Shown: positions 22,823-35,775, numbered from the stretch's first letter. The stretch: 64,000 nt of DNA from Gigaspora margarita (GCA_009809945.1 WTPW01001106.1:139911-203910), one strand, 5' to 3'. The notes: generated by a model not told the origin, from the letters alone. A program made the numbers and translations.

Positions 22823-23370
22823 TTCTTATATCATCAAAAATTTTTATCTAAAAATAAAATTGGCAAAATTTGTGCAACAAATCGTAAATTTCATTTTAAA
22901 ACCCGCTTCGGTATTATATATATTAGGGTTAGGGTTAGTATAGCTGATCAGTATGGTATGGTTTTTTAGAATAGTATTTTACACATACCTGGCTGATCAG
23001 GTTACATATCATACTAATATTCTGTAATTTCCAGGGCCAATCAAATTATAGAAATCTAGTGATCTTGATAGAAAACAAGAAAAATAAGTCAAAAATTTAA
23101 AAAATATAAAAACAGTATTTTGTACCTATCTTGATGTATTAACAAAAATAACAAGAAGATTTTTTTTGTTTATATAAAAATCTATTTTAATTTAATCCAA
23201 CTATAATTTAAAACTTTAGAGCAGTAATATATGTTTTGGTCATTCAAAGTCTTTTTTAGTTTTGTTTATGTTCAAAATATTCAAATATTTAAGATTGTTT
23301 AAAGCTTGTTCAAGCTATTTTTTTTTTTACTTTGACAATTTTGCTCTATTTTATTAGAAAATACTGTTGT

Positions 23371-23527
23371 ATTACATTATATAATAAAACTAATTATCTA
23401 AAATATGAATAGGCTAGTACCTATTATATTATATAATAAAACTAATTATTTAAAATATGAATAGGCTAGTACCTATTACATTATATAATAAAATTAATTA
23501 TTTAAAATAGGAATAGACTAGTACCTA
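23371..23527. repeat. Three tandem copies of a 52-53 bp unit
   Basis: Each unit contains ATTATATAATAAAA and GAATAGRCTAGTACCTA. Copies are about 95 percent alike. Confidence 0.85.
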
Positions 23528-25009
23528 GCTGCCCAAATAGTGCTCAAGTATAATTGTTGCATTAATATTTGTTACTTAGAAGCCTATATATGCAATTGAT
23601 TATATGTAAAAAATTTGGTATAACAAAGTACTCAACTACCTACTTTTTTTAAAAATCCTTTCTAAGCTTCTTATAAAGAAGAATAAAAAAAAAAGATTAA
23701 AGGGGCTAAATACTATTATCTAAATAAAATCCTAACAAACAAACCAAAAATACATTCAAAATAAAAAAAAACTACTTAAAATAAAAGAAAACCAAAGAAA
23801 AACCAAAGAAAAAATAAAGCATAAAAATGCTATTATATTTAATCCTTGATAAAAATTATTTAATACTATATAAGCTAAAACCTATCATAGTATTATATGT
23901 ATATAAAAAGAAAATATTATATACTAAAAATCAAATAAGAATTTCTTCATATGCTTTCTTAAATTTCTAATATGTTCTTTATTGTTTATTTGTATATAGC
24001 AACCAAACTTATTTATAATAGTACTGGTTCTAATCTGAAGATATATCTTTAATTTAAAAGAAGTAAACATTACTGATCTTTTGGAAAAGATAAGCTAGAA
24101 TTTCTACTTTTTAGTAAAAATTTTAAAAAAATTCAAAGAACAAAAAACAAGAAAATACTAAATATAAACAAATATATGGGATTTATACTATATATAATAT
24201 TATATCTCAAAACTAAACTTCAAAGTTTAAAGCTACTTCTTTGTTCAATAGTACTAAAGTCAAACTGGAAGAGCATTTATCAAGTCTATTTAAAAACATC
24301 CTAGGTTTCTTCTTTCTGTAATATTTTAGTTTTCTAGTAAATCCTGAGTTCTAGTTTATTTAGTAGAGTCAATTTACTATTTTATATAGTATGGGACAGC
24401 TAGGATCTCAGACATCTAGTACAAAAGTTATACTTAATTTTTTTAGCAAAAACCTCAGAAATTTAAGAAGCAAAAAAACAGTTTTTGCCAATTATCTTGG
24501 CATCTAGTAGTTCAATTTAAATAAATATTTTTTAAAATAAAGCTCTTAGTAAGGCGCATTTAACAAAAAAAAGTTAATTCAATTCTGATTACTAGACAAA
24601 AGTTATTTAAAAATATATTTTGTTATTTTTAGCAAATTGGCCAAAATCCAGTTATGACTTATATAAGAGATATCTGAGGTCCTGTTAGCTAAAGATATTC
24701 ATTTTATTATATATAAAATCTGAAAATGCTTATAACTTAAAAACAAATAACTTTTAAAAAATTCTGTCTTACAAATTTGTTGCTTTTAGTCTAAATTACA
24801 ATTCTGTTAGAATAGAATTTTATTTTTATTATGAAATTAAAAAGTTTTTAGAATTTAAAGTTTATATATAATCAAAAATTTGGCATTTTAATATATATAA
24901 AAAAATATTTATATATTTTTAACCAATTAGAATTTATTAAACAAAAAATTAGCTAATCAAATTTGATTACTTAATCTCAAATTTGGTGCTATTTTAAAAA
25001 AAGTAGATA
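23528..25009. other. AT-rich region without recognisable genes
   Basis: No frames longer than about 60 codons with gene-like composition, no RNA boxes and no strong inverted repeats were seen. Confidence 0.45.
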
Positions 25010-25017
25010 CCTTTAGC

Positions 25018-25297
25018 CAGTGTTGTACATTTTGGCTGTCCACAGCCTTTTTTGGCTTGTCCACGTCCAAAATTGTCCAAACGTCCAAGATTGTCCAAAG
25101 CTTGTTCAGGCTTTAATAATTAATAAATCTATTTAAAAAATATATAACTATATATTTTTTTAGGTGCTGAACACATTTCAGTTAAAATTAAAATAGGTTG
25201 TCTTAATAAAATTTTAAGTAATTTTACTTTATTTAATTGTCCAAAATTGTCCAAAATTGTCCAAGTCATTGTCCAAGGCTGTCCCATGACAACACTG
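25018..25297. mobile_element. hAT MITE, CAGTGTTG ends, perfect 8-bp TSD
   Basis: Ends CAGTGTTGT and ACAACACTG are flanked by cctttagc on both sides (25,010-25,017 and 25,298-25,305). Interior is rich in (A)TTGTCCAA(A/G) repeats in both orientations. Sister copies lie at 31,068-33,265 and 47,036-47,315. Confidence 0.9.
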
Positions 25298-25305
25298 CCT
25301 TTAGC

Positions 25306-26630
25306 TATCCTGTACTGTATATTAAATATACAGTTTTCATAGATTGGTCTTCTTAAAAATTTGGTACAAGAAATAATTTTGTTTGTTCAGCTTTAATAAT
25401 TAATAAATTTATTTAAAAAATGGATAAGTTTAATACTCACTAGTGGTAAATTTCATCAATCCAATTATAATTAAAGATCAGGTATAACATGCAAAACAAT
25501 TTTGTATAACAAAAATAAAAATTTTTTAAAAAATCGCTTCTAACTAAAAATTTTGTCTATAAACCAACTTTTTTTTATACAAAAAAAAATTTCTTGCTAA
25601 ATTTTACTATATAGTAGCCTACTATATTATTGTGGACACTTTTTAAAATTTATACAAAGCTAAATATTTAAGATATTAAACTAAAAATTAAATTATAAAT
25701 CCTTTAAATCTATATCTTTTAAATAAAAAAAAGTTTAAAGATTTTATACTACAGTTTTTAAAATAATTAAGTTTAAGTAAAATATTAGATTTTTATATTT
25801 GACCAGTTTTTATTGTTGTACAAAATTAATTAAAATAATAGCAGTATAGCAAAAATTAATTTTTTATTAAGCTAATTGGATTTCAAAAATAAGCAAAAAT
25901 TATTCAGTATGACAAATTATATATAATCTCAAATTTTTATAAAATTTAAAAAAATTTTATAGTTTTATGGTAGTTATTATATTTAAATATAGTAATGCAA
26001 TTATAAATTCAAAATTACATCAATTATCAAATATAGTAATTTTATTACTATATATAGTAATTAAATAAATATTTTTTAAAAAATATCAAAATTTTTAAGA
26101 TATATCAAAATTTTTAAGATATATGCAATTTGTTATACTAAATAACTTTATTAAAAAAATTGCTAGTTTATTAATAAAAAATTTAAGTTTATATATTACT
26201 ATATTTAGTAATTTTAGTTACTATGAAAACTATATTAAAATTTAGAAAATCAGTCAAATGTAAAAATTTAAAATTTTACTTAAACTTAATTATTTTAAAA
26301 ACTATTGCATAAAATTTTTTAAACTTTTTTTTTTTAAAGATATAGATTTAAAGAATTTATAATTTAATTTTTAGCTTAATATATTAAATATTTAGCTCTG
26401 TATAAATTTTTAAAAAGTGTTCACAATAATATGGTAGGCCACTGTATATAAAAGCTTTATCCTAATCTCTAACCTTTACTCTTACTCTAATATTAAGGAG
26501 ATTTAATTTTTATTTGTTTTTGCTATATATAATTATGTATAGATAATCACTAGTGAATTTCACTACTAGTAAATATTAAATTAATTCTTAAAAAATATAT
26601 TTAATTATAAATTTTATTAAATAGTAACTA
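25306..26630. other. AT-rich region with diffuse palindromes, no gene
   Basis: Segments near 25,620-25,800 and 26,220-26,450 are roughly inverted relative to one another (TTTTAAAATAATTAAGTTTAAG motifs and their complements), suggesting a decayed foldback element. No coding sequence was found. Confidence 0.4.
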
Positions 26631-26638
26631 CCATATCC

Positions 26639-26817
26639 AGGACCCGAAATATACATAGATAGGTCAGGTTAATTATAGGATTACTAAAAAAGGAAAGATC
26701 TGCAGAAAAAACTTCAAAAATAAGCAAAAAATTACTATAAATAGAAAAGATCTGCATAAAAAACCTCAAAAATAAGCAAACTCATACCTGACCTATCTAT
26801 GTATATTTCGGGGTCCT
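26639..26817. mobile_element. AGGACCCC-family MITE, 8-bp TSD
   Basis: Inverted ends AGGACCCGAAATATACATAG and complement AGGACCCCGAAATATACATA continue to ATAGGTCAGGT. TSD is ccatatcc/ccgtatcc (26,631-26,638 and 26,818-26,825), differing at one CpG site. Two diverged internal AATAAGCAAA repeats are present. Confidence 0.88.
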
Positions 26818-27279
26818 CCGTATCCTATTATGAATAAGCACCCTCTTTTTTGAAATTTTAAACTCAACATTTTTGATAACTATCTTATCAAACTTAATAA
26901 AAATTTATTTATTTAAATTTTATAGATCTATAAAATTTAAATAAATAAATTTTTATTAAGTTTGATTAGATAGTTATTAAGAACATTGAGTTTAAAATTT
27001 TAAAAAAAGGAGGTGCTTATTTTTCAGAAAATTTTATATATAGATATTGATCGATATATGATACTTAATCATTTTATATCAATTATAAAATATCGTTATA
27101 TATCAATTAATTGGATAAAAATCGATATATATCTAAATCGATATATATCATTTTCTATATTAAATTGTTATATATCTATAAATCGATTATAATTAAAATT
27201 ATTTGAAACAATATATAACGATTAACAGATCTTTAATGATTACATAATGTTTTGACTGTTATCGGGTAAAAAAAAAAAA

Positions 27280-27497
27280 NNNNNNNNNNNNNNNNNNNNN
27301 NNNNNNNNNNNNNNNNNNNNNNNNNNNNNNNNNNNNNNNNNNNNNNNNNNNNNNNNNNNNNNNNNNNNNNNNNNNNNNNNNNNNNNNNNNNNNNNNNNNN
27401 NNNNNNNNNNNNNNNNNNNNNNNNNNNNNNNNNNNNNNNNNNNNNNNNNNNNNNNNNNNNNNNNNNNNNNNNNNNNNNNNNNNNNNNNNNNNNNNNN
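27280..27497. other. Sequence gap (N)
   Basis: Run of N between ...GGGTAAAAAAA and ...TTTAATATTTTAAATTG. The same junction is a gap at 56,871-57,024. Confidence 0.99.
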
Positions 27498-29169
27498 TCT
27501 CTTTTTTTTTTTTAATATTTTAAATTGTTTCAAAATATTTTAAAAATGGAAAATCAAGCTAGATCAGTAGATCTGTACTCTAGATCATACCAAGAACTTG
27601 TTTGACTAATATTTTCAAAATGGTTTGAAATGTTTCGATAATTATGGTACAAGATCAGATTAAATCTTTGTTTTTTTTTGCTTATAATTTAGATCTTCTA
27701 TTAATTTTACATTGTTTTTTCATTTTCATTTTCATTTTAATATTTTTTTGGTTCGTTTTATTTCATTTAGTTTCATTTAGTTTCATTTTGTTTTTTTGTT
27801 TTTTTTCTTTTATTATTATTTAATTTTTTTATTTTATTTTTACAACAAACACCAACCCTAACTTTTGGAAATCTAATGACCTTTTGAAACTATATGCAAG
27901 CCAACTCAGCCTTCCGAAACTTTGCAAGAACATACAATTGCTTTTTCTAGCAATTTGTAAATTTTCAAAAACACCTCTTTAAAGAAATAAAGGTTTAGTT
28001 AGTGCTTTTTTGTTTGATATGATTGTTTTTTTTTGTTTTTGTTTTTGTTTTTTTTTATTGTCTTTTTTAATATTCTGGCAATTTGTGAGGAAAATAACAT
28101 AGGTTTTTCGATACTTTGCAAGCAAATCCAAACTTTTTCGCCACTTTGCAAAAATATATACAACTTGATTTTAGCAATATCTATCACAAACTTTACAACA
28201 GAGAAATGGAGATTTGGGGTTTTATTTTTTTTTATTCAGTTTGCTTACATTCTGTTTTTTTTGTTTGTTTTCTTTTTACTTATTTCTTTTATTTTTTTAT
28301 TATTCTGGCACATTGCGAAAACCTTCAATAATTTCTGAATTGCAAGAAATGAACTCTTACTTCAGAGAAATAGAGATTTGAGGCTTTGTTTTTTTTTTTA
28401 TTTAGTTTGTTTACATTTTTGTTTTTTGTTTGTTTTTCTTTTTTTTTGCTTATTTTTTTAATTTTATTTTATTTATTCTTAACTTTCTTTGAAGCTTTGC
28501 AAGAAAACAATCTGACTTTTCTGATATTTTACAAGAACACCAACTCTAACTTCTCTGGCACTTTGCAAGAAGTAGTGAATATGAGCGAATAAAAAGTAGA
28601 TGTGATGAAGTGCGAAAGTATTTAAAAAATTATTACTATTTTTTCAGTTTTTTTTTTGTTATTTTTTTTTTGGAAGTTTTTTGTGGTTTTTCATTTTTTT
28701 TTATAATAATATATAATAAAAATATGTAATATAATATAATATATAATATCATAATAATAAATAAATAAATAATTTTATATCAAATTGCAAAAACTTGCAA
28801 ATATTGATTAAAAATGTATATTTAATTTAAAATATAATATATAATAATAATAAGGCAAAAAGGAATTGGTGACCCATCGCTATAGCAACCCTTATATGAT
28901 TAATCAATCATTTTTGAAATTGGTTATCATATAAGATGATCTATTTTTATTTTTTTTTATTTTTTTTATTTTTTATTTTTTTTCTTTTATTTTATTTTTT
29001 TTTAACCACGAATATTTTTTTTTAGAATATTCTTTGAAGTAATCACTAGAATCATTGCTAGAGTTGTTGCTGGAGTTGTTGCTGGAGTCGTCGTTGAAGT
29101 TGTCACTAGAGTTGTCACTGGAAACATCACTAGAGTCATTGTTGGAGCAATCTTTCAGTAGGTTTTTTA

Positions 29170-29610
29170 GTTAATTTTGTCATTTTTTGGGGAAAGATTC
29201 TGTCTTTTTGTTGTTCTTCAGTAGTTCTTCATCATCATTTTTTGGTGGGTATTTTGTGTTTTTTGGTAGATAGGTTCTTTGTTTCTTTGTCAGTAGATTC
29301 AAGTCTTTCAGTTGTTCTTCTTCATCATTTTTTGGTAGATAATTTTGTTGTTTTTCAGTTGGTAGGTTCTTTGTTTTTTTACCGGTAGGTTCTGTAAGTC
29401 CTTCGGTGGTCCTTCTTCACCATTTTTTGATGAGTAGGTCTTTTCTCTTTGTCAGTAGGTTCTGGTAGTTCTTCTTTGTAATTTTTTAGTGGGTAAATTC
29501 TTTGTCTCAGTGTTCTTCCAGTAAGTTCTTCGGTGGGTTCTATAAAACTTCGACGGTTCTTTTTCATTATTTTTTGGTGAGCTTTCTTGTTTTTTTTGGG
29601 TTTATTCATC
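29170..29610. repeat. Minisatellite of TTCTTC/GGTAGGTTCTTTG units
   Basis: Degenerate units of roughly 60-80 bp repeat TTTTTTGGTGGGTA..TTTGTC..AGTAGGTTC. The minus-strand frame at 29,379-29,612 (lysine, proline, glutamate-rich) is a by-product of the repeat. Confidence 0.6.
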
Positions 29611-29611
29611 A

Positions 29612-30135
29612 CTGTTTTTATCGTGTTTTCATCCCGTTTTTCATCCCATTTTTCATTCCGTTTTAGTCTTGTTTTCTTCTTGTTTTCATTTTGTTTTCTT
29701 CATATCTGTACTTGACTAAAAAAAAAATAAATTAAATTAAAAAAATTTAAATTAATAAATTATTAATAAATTAAAAAAAAAATTTAAAAAAAAATAAAAT
29801 AAAATAAAATATCTCGTTTTCGTCCCATTTTTCATTCTATTTTTTCATCCTGTTTTCATCTTTTCTTCTTGCTTTCATTCTATTTTCTTTATATTTGTAC
29901 TTGACTATAAAAAAATAAATTAAATTTAAAAAAAAATTAAATTAAAAAAAAAACTTAAAAAAAAAAATAAAAAAATATCTTGTTTTCATCCCATTTTTCG
30001 TCCCATTTTTCACCCCAATTTTTTTGTTCCATTTTCGTACTGTACTCGACAAAAAAAATTAAATTAAATTTAAAAAAAAATTTAAATTAATAAATTAATA
30101 AATTAAAAAAAACTTAAAAAAAAAGAATAAAAAAA
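29612..30135. repeat. Three tandem ~170-200 bp units
   Basis: Each unit starts with repeated TTTTCATCCC(A/G)TTTTTC motifs, passes through TGTACT(T/C)GAC and ends in a (TAAATT)n/poly-A block. Starts lie near 29,612, 29,813 and 29,981. Confidence 0.75.
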
Positions 30136-30533
30136 TAAGGATACACGTGATCGACTTTGATTGGTCAATTATGGGGGTCGCCATAGTGACATGTCTCCAT
30201 AAAATAACACCCTAATAATAAATAAAAAAATTTATAATAAATTGTGAAACCTTGCGAAAACATGTAAAACATTTAAAAATTTGCAAAAAGTATGATTATG
30301 TGAATATAATAATTATTAATTGCAGAATTGATATCATATTAGATATATATTGATTAACCAAATATATATCGATTAACCAGATATATGTCGATTACTATCA
30401 CTATTGATAATAATTGGCAGGGGTGTTGATTATCGATATATATCTTACTGGTTAGTAATCGATATATATCCATATATAAAATTTGCTGATATTCATAATA
30501 GGATATGGTATATTTTAAAATTAAAATAGAAGT

Positions 30534-30801
30534 TCTGTGGGTTGATAGTGTAGTGGTTGTGCTCCTGAATACTAGCTAATTGTAATCATAAAGTCACTAG
30601 TTCAATTCCTACTAGAGGACAAAAATTAACTATATGAGGTCATGAGATGAATGAGCTGAACTAGGATGCTAGAACCATGATTAATAGTACAGCCACAAGA
30701 AAAAAATACCTTCAATAGAAATCCAGCTATATTGAAAGTTTGAACACTTCTGTTAAAATTCTGATTAAAAGAAATATCACTTTAAAAAAAAAAAAAAAAA
30801 A
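30534..30801 (+). mobile_element. tRNA-derived SINE with poly-A tail
   Basis: The head has an A box TAGTGTAGTGGTTG (30,546) and B box AGTTCAATTCC (30,599), with the 40-odd bp spacing expected for a tRNA gene. A 21-base poly-A run ends it at about 30,801. It does not share the core of the two GC-rich retroposons. No clear TSD was found. Confidence 0.65.
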
Positions 30802-31067
30802 AATACTTTTAGTGAAATTTTAGTTAAATTAAAATACTTCTAGTAAAATTATGGTTGTAAAAAAAAAACTTAGACAATTCTGATTAAATACTTCAGTTGT
30901 AAATATGTCAACTGGTTAATCTGGTTAAAAACAATAAGAACTTAGAATAGCTATTACTAGAATAGTAACAGCATATATAAATATCAAATGTACAAATGGA
31001 TGGTTGGCTAGTAGGTCATATGAGTTAAAAAACTGCAAACTCGAGAATAGGGTTTTATACCGCAGGG

Positions 31068-33265
31068 CAGTGTTGTCACTCAATAGCTTTGGACAATAAT
31101 TTGGACAATTTTGAACAATTTTGAACAATTAAATAAAGTATAATTAATTAAAATTTTATTATGATAACCTGTTTTAATTTTAACTGAAATATATTTAGCA
31201 TCTAAAAAAAATATATAGTTCATCAGCGAATTATATATATGTAATCTAATGTAAGATATTACGGCCCGTAATCTAATGAATATCTTATGTTTGATATGAT
31301 TTATTAAGTTATATATTATGTTATATTACAGTTATATTACGGAATTTATAGCGCAATATTGCGAAATAGACCAAATAAAAAAAATGCAAATCCAGGGGTT
31401 GCAGCAGGCAATAATTTGCATATTGTGTGATATTTTTGCATTGTTTTAAAATTTTTAAAAAATAAATAAACGATATACATATTCACATAATCATATTTTT
31501 TTTACAGGTTTTTACAATGATTCACAAGGTTTTGCATAAAATTTTATATTTTTTTATTATTATTATACATTATATTTTATATTTATTAATAAATATATTT
31601 TTAATTAATATTACAGTATTATTTTTACATTATTACAAATTTAAACACTTTTGCACTTCGTCACATCTAATTCTATTAATATACAAAAAACTAGCCCTAC
31701 ACACTTATTTTTGCTCACACCCACAGTTAGCTATTATCTTCGCTTCTTTGTTTTCTATCGTCTTCACTTTTGCTATTTCTTTTGTTTTGGCTATAACCTT
31801 CATTTCGCTTTTTTTTTCCAAATAATTCCTAAAAATAGTAAAGTGAAAAAAAAAATAAAAAAAATTTCGCATAAATGTTGATGTTCTTGCAAATTGCCAG
31901 AGAAATCTAGTTTGTTCTTGCAAAGTGCCGGAGAAGTTAAGCTAGTTTTCTTGTAAAGTGCCAGAAAAGTTGCAAAGTATTGAAGAAGTCAAAAATAAAT
32001 AAAATAAATTAAAAATTAAAAAAATAAGTAAAAAAAAAAACAAAATGAAAAAAAACAAAAAAATGTAAGCTAACTAATAAAAAAAAATAATAAACAAAGC
32101 CCCAAATCTTTATTTCTCTGAAGTAAGAGTCGTGTTCTTGCGCATTCAGAAATTGCAAAAGCTAGGTTAATGTTCTTGCAAAATGCAAAAAAGTCGTGAA
32201 GTGCCAAAAAAGTCTGAGTTGGTTTTCTTGCAAAGTGCTAGGAAGTAAGGGTTCTTTTCTTCCAAAGTACCGAAATAGAATAAATTAATAAGACAAATTA
32301 AAAAAAAAAAAAAAAACAAAATATGTCAAACGAAAAAATAAATAAAGTCCTAACTAAACCTTTATTTCTTTAAAGAAGCATTTTTGGAAATGCCAGAGAA
32401 AGTAGTTGTATTCTTGCAAAGAGTCAGAAGTATGGGTTGGCTTGTGCAAGGTTTCGAAAAGTTGTTTGTCTTTTTGCAAAGGTGTTCTTGTAAAGTGCCG
32501 AAATAAAAATAAAATAAAAAATAAATAAATAAAAAAAAATAAAAAAAAACAAAATAAAAACAAAAAAAATAAAATGAAAACAAAAAAACGAAACAAAAGC
32601 AAAAAGTGAAAAAAAAACAAAATAGAAGATCTAATTATAAACAAAAAATCTAATCTGATCTTGTAGTACAGAATTTAAACATCATCGAACTATTTCAAAA
32701 AATTAGTCCAATGCAATCCAGGTTACAGATTGGGTTGGTTTGCACAAGGTTTCGAAAAGTTGTTTGTTTTCTTGCAAAGGTGTTCTTGTAAAGTGCTAAA
32801 ATAAAAATAAAATAAAAAATAAATAAAATGAAAACAAAAATATAAAATAAAAACAAAAAAACAAAATGAAAACAAAAAAACGAATCTGATCTTGTAGTAC
32901 AGAATTCAAACTATTTTGAATAATTAGTCCAATGCGTGATCCAGGTTACACTGATCTACTGATCCTAGCTTGTTTTAAAGAGGATCGAAATATTTCGTTA
33001 TAATTTTCAAAATTTCTAACGAAATATAACAAAATTTTGATATTTGAAATATTTCGTTATATATTACATAATATTTTGCTTATATTACAGTTCATAAGAT
33101 CTTATATAAGATTATGCTATTATAAATTTGCTGATGTTATATATTTTTTATATAGATTTATTAATTATTAAAGCCTGAACAAGCTTTGGACAATCTTGGA
33201 TGGTTGGACAATTTTGGACATAAACAAGCCAAAAAAGGCTGTAAACAGCCAAAATGTAAACACTG
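31068..33265. mobile_element. CAGTGTTG hAT MITE split by a CATCAGC-family element
   Basis: The two halves (31,068-31,220 and 33,137-33,265) rejoin into a sequence collinear with the copy at 47,036-47,315, including TTGGACAATTTT repeats. The outer TSD is poorly conserved (ccgcaggg/ccatgggg), suggesting an older insertion. Confidence 0.8.
31221..33136 (-). mobile_element. CATCAGC-family element nested in a MITE, TT duplication
   Basis: Ends CATCAGCGAATTATATATA and ...AAATTTGCTGATG are flanked by TT on both sides. The intact MITE copies show the empty site tatagttatata, which confirms the boundaries. Orientation is opposite to the copy at 4,981. The interior has many TTCTTGCAAAGTGCC motifs and homopolymer frames only. 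Confidence 0.85.
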
Positions 33266-33994
33266 CCATGGGGCCAGGAACCCAGAATATTAATTGACAG
33301 ACTTAATACACATAATACTACTAGTATGATAATATAAAATTAATCTTAATAAAAAGAGTACCAATAGTGCCTCAGCCTTACCATTAAAAAATATAAAAAA
33401 AAAATTAAAATTAAAATAGAAGCTTTTTTATATATCTTTGGCCAGAGATATATAGCTTATATGTTTCTGGCCTTTTTGGCCAATCAAAGAGCAATAAAAT
33501 CATATAATTAAAAGTTCATGCATTGATCTAATTGCTGATTCAAAATTATATGTGCATCGCCAGATCTGAATAAATAAGTATAAATCATCTTTAATTTGTT
33601 TTTTTTTATTTATTTTTTTTAGTTGCCTTTGCTTTCTTTGTTTTTCTTGCTAATTATTTTTTTTTATCTATTTATTTAGCTTGTTGTTATCTTTTGTTGA
33701 GCTATCGCTATTGTTGCAATTGGTAATATTGTTGGTATTATTGTTAGATTTTTTATGAGTTTGGTATCTTACAGGTATTGTACAAATAGTTATAAAGGTG
33801 GTCTTTTAGATAGTTTTTTGTATTTTTTTGACATTTTTGTGCATTGTCTTTTGTTTTCTTTGATGCTCTTGTAAAGGGTAGTTTTATGCTAGTAAAGTTG
33901 CTCTGGTAAAGATTTCTCTTTTTAAATAAATTTACATTGGCAAATTTTATATATAGATATAAATTGATTACTAACCAAATAAGATATGTAATAA

Positions 33995-34150
33995 ATATTT
34001 CACGGTTCCTATGCCTATAACATTTTTGACTAAAATTTTTACTGATGATGTAATGGCTATGAAAAAATTTTTGATATTTTCATGACATTGCGTCATCATA
34101 AAAATATTATCAGAAATGTTCATAGGAGAACATTAGGGACTGTGAAATAT
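33995..34150. mobile_element. ~155-bp MITE
   Basis: ATATTTCACGGTTCCTA pairs with TAGGGACTGTGAAATAT, and an inner AAATTTTTACTGATGATG arm pairs with CATCATAAAAATATT. Confidence 0.7.
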
Positions 34151-34192
34151 ATATTAATACTCAATAACCCTGCTAATTTCTATTGATAGTAA

Positions 34193-34344
34193 GGGCAGTG
34201 ACAGATATTACGTAATATCCTAGGGGGGGTAAAAAAATTTTTACATAAGACTAATTATACAATTTGATTGGCTAATTGGTCTTATGTGGGGGGAGGGGGG
34301 TAGCTCTCTGATAAAATGATATTACGTAATATCTATCACGGCCC
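34193..34344. mobile_element. ~150-bp MITE with TTACGTAA subterminal palindromes
   Basis: GGGCAGTGACAGATATTACG pairs with the right end GATATTACGTAATATCTATC followed by ACGGCCC. Flanks tgatagtaa and taatagtaa match at 8 of 9 bases, suggesting a Mutator-type 9-bp TSD. Confidence 0.75.
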
Positions 34345-34665
34345 TAATAGTAATCCATATATATCTGATATAGATATTAATTGATATATATCTGATATAA
34401 TATTAATTAATTATATTATATTTATATAATCATACTTTTTGCAAGTTTTTAAATATTTTACAAGTTTGCAAGTTTTCTCAAGTTTTCATAATTTAATATA
34501 AAATTTTATTTTTATTTATTTATTATTATTATATAAACAATTATTTTTTATCACTAGTGAGATGTATCACTACTACTACATCAGCAAATTTTATATATAG
34601 ATATATATCAATTACTAACCAAATAAGATATATATTAATAATCAACACCTCTGCCAATTTTTATC

Positions 34666-35775
34666 TTTTTTTTTCCGGCAATCCTATCTTTGTTTATTAA
34701 TGAACAACGTACAATTATACAAAAGAAAAATCTCCTGTCATCAATGCACTGCCATGTTCTGTTTAACAAAAATTCACCAAGCATAAATGCCCAATGCGAT
34801 CTGCCATGACGAACTGTTTACCTCAACTCAAGTTTTCTATTTAGCTAGAAATTTTATCCCAAGTATCACTGGTAGGCTGTCGTATGCCATACCAAGATTG
34901 CCTGCTTTTTTAATCTTCCTTACCTAGCCTCTAGGACAAGGAGAGTTCGAAAACCCTTCCTATATGAAAAAACAAACGTAAAAAGAAAAAAAAAGGTAAA
35001 AAAAAAGGGGGTAATACTACATAACCTAGGCGAAATCCAAAAGTATAACCAAAAAATATAAAGAGAAAAGGTAAGAAAAACAAAAAAGTGAAAGACAGTC
35101 TTGTTATAACAAAAATTATATAGACTGCTTAAAGTAAAAAAAACTCTAACAAAGAACTATATGTATATAAACTAAAGAGAAAAGAAAAAAAAAAACACAC
35201 AAATTACGTCTAACTAGAACAACACGTGATAGAAATTTCTTGATGGTTCCAGAATGATCCATGGCTTATGTGCCACCCGTAATAGCCAATTCCTTTTCGG
35301 TAGACGTATATCCCAAATTGGAAACAGTAAACACTGTCGATCTCCTGTCGGGGTAAGCTGGAATGCCCACTTTTTGGCAAAATTTCGAAAAACCATGTGG
35401 ACGGGAGACGAGACTTGATAACAATCTTGAGAGAGAGTTTGAAAAGATAAAACTTATTTTTTTGTTATTCCCCTTTGTTTTACCACAAGATACTTCGTCG
35501 ACAAAGACGTTCATCATCTCTACCAAAATTTCCTGTACAAGGGCATCAACACCAGCCAAATATCTCATTAGAAATATCTCATACAGCGCTGCTTCTGGCT
35601 TGCGTGCCGAATATAAGAAAGGAGTCCCTTCCAGGAGTAAGTTGACCTTTTTAAAAACCATATACATGTGTTAGCCTACTGCACAAAAGTACAGGCAATG
35701 CTCTAACAAAAAACTTTTTGTTTTTCTTCTGTCGGAGATTTGGTCCAAGTGATCGTTGGAAAGAGTTCCCGTGAC
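34666..35775 (-). mobile_element. Retroposed transcript of unknown gene, perfect 15-bp TSD
   Basis: The minus strand ends in AATAAA followed 20 bp later by poly-A. Both sides carry ctgccaatttttatc (34,651-34,665 and 35,776-35,790), and the empty site is visible in sister repeats (GGCAGGGGTG region). A 133-codon frame (35,667-35,266, minus) includes LLLEGTPFLYSARKPEAAL and NVFVDEVSCGK but no family was recognised. The base composition differs from the AT-rich host repeat. It could be a processed retrocopy or a long SINE. Confidence 0.75.

Larger units (their letters stand above)
27025..30490 (+). mobile_element. CATCAGC-family element, long copy
   Basis: Left end CAGAAAATTTTATATATAG is followed by repeated inverted CGATATATATC motifs. 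The right end is ATCGATATATATC then TATATAAAATTTGCTGAT. It contains a 218-bp gap (27,280-27,497), the standard ACTTTGCAAGAA-rich block (27,880-28,600), a GTTGCTGGAGTT-type minisatellite (29,040-29,150) and tandem blocks to 30,135. The open frames inside are low-complexity. Confidence 0.65.

Noticed and set aside
22690-22940. Telomeric sequence
   Set aside because: Only one to three CCCTAA/TTAGGG units scattered inside MITEs, no array.
23371-23527. CRISPR-like array
   Set aside because: Three contiguous tandem units without distinct spacers.
28033-28592. Overlapping phenylalanine-rich frames that could be membrane proteins
   Set aside because: Poly-T derived, repeated in several CATCAGC-family copies with frame changes between copies.
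31517-32644. Hydrophobic frames on both strands
   Set aside because: Homopolymer by-products in the reverse copy of the same repeat, with no conserved start, domain or splice signals.
34985-35215. Promoter or regulatory pyrimidine tract
   Set aside because: It is the 3' untranslated part of the retroposed transcript on the minus strand.
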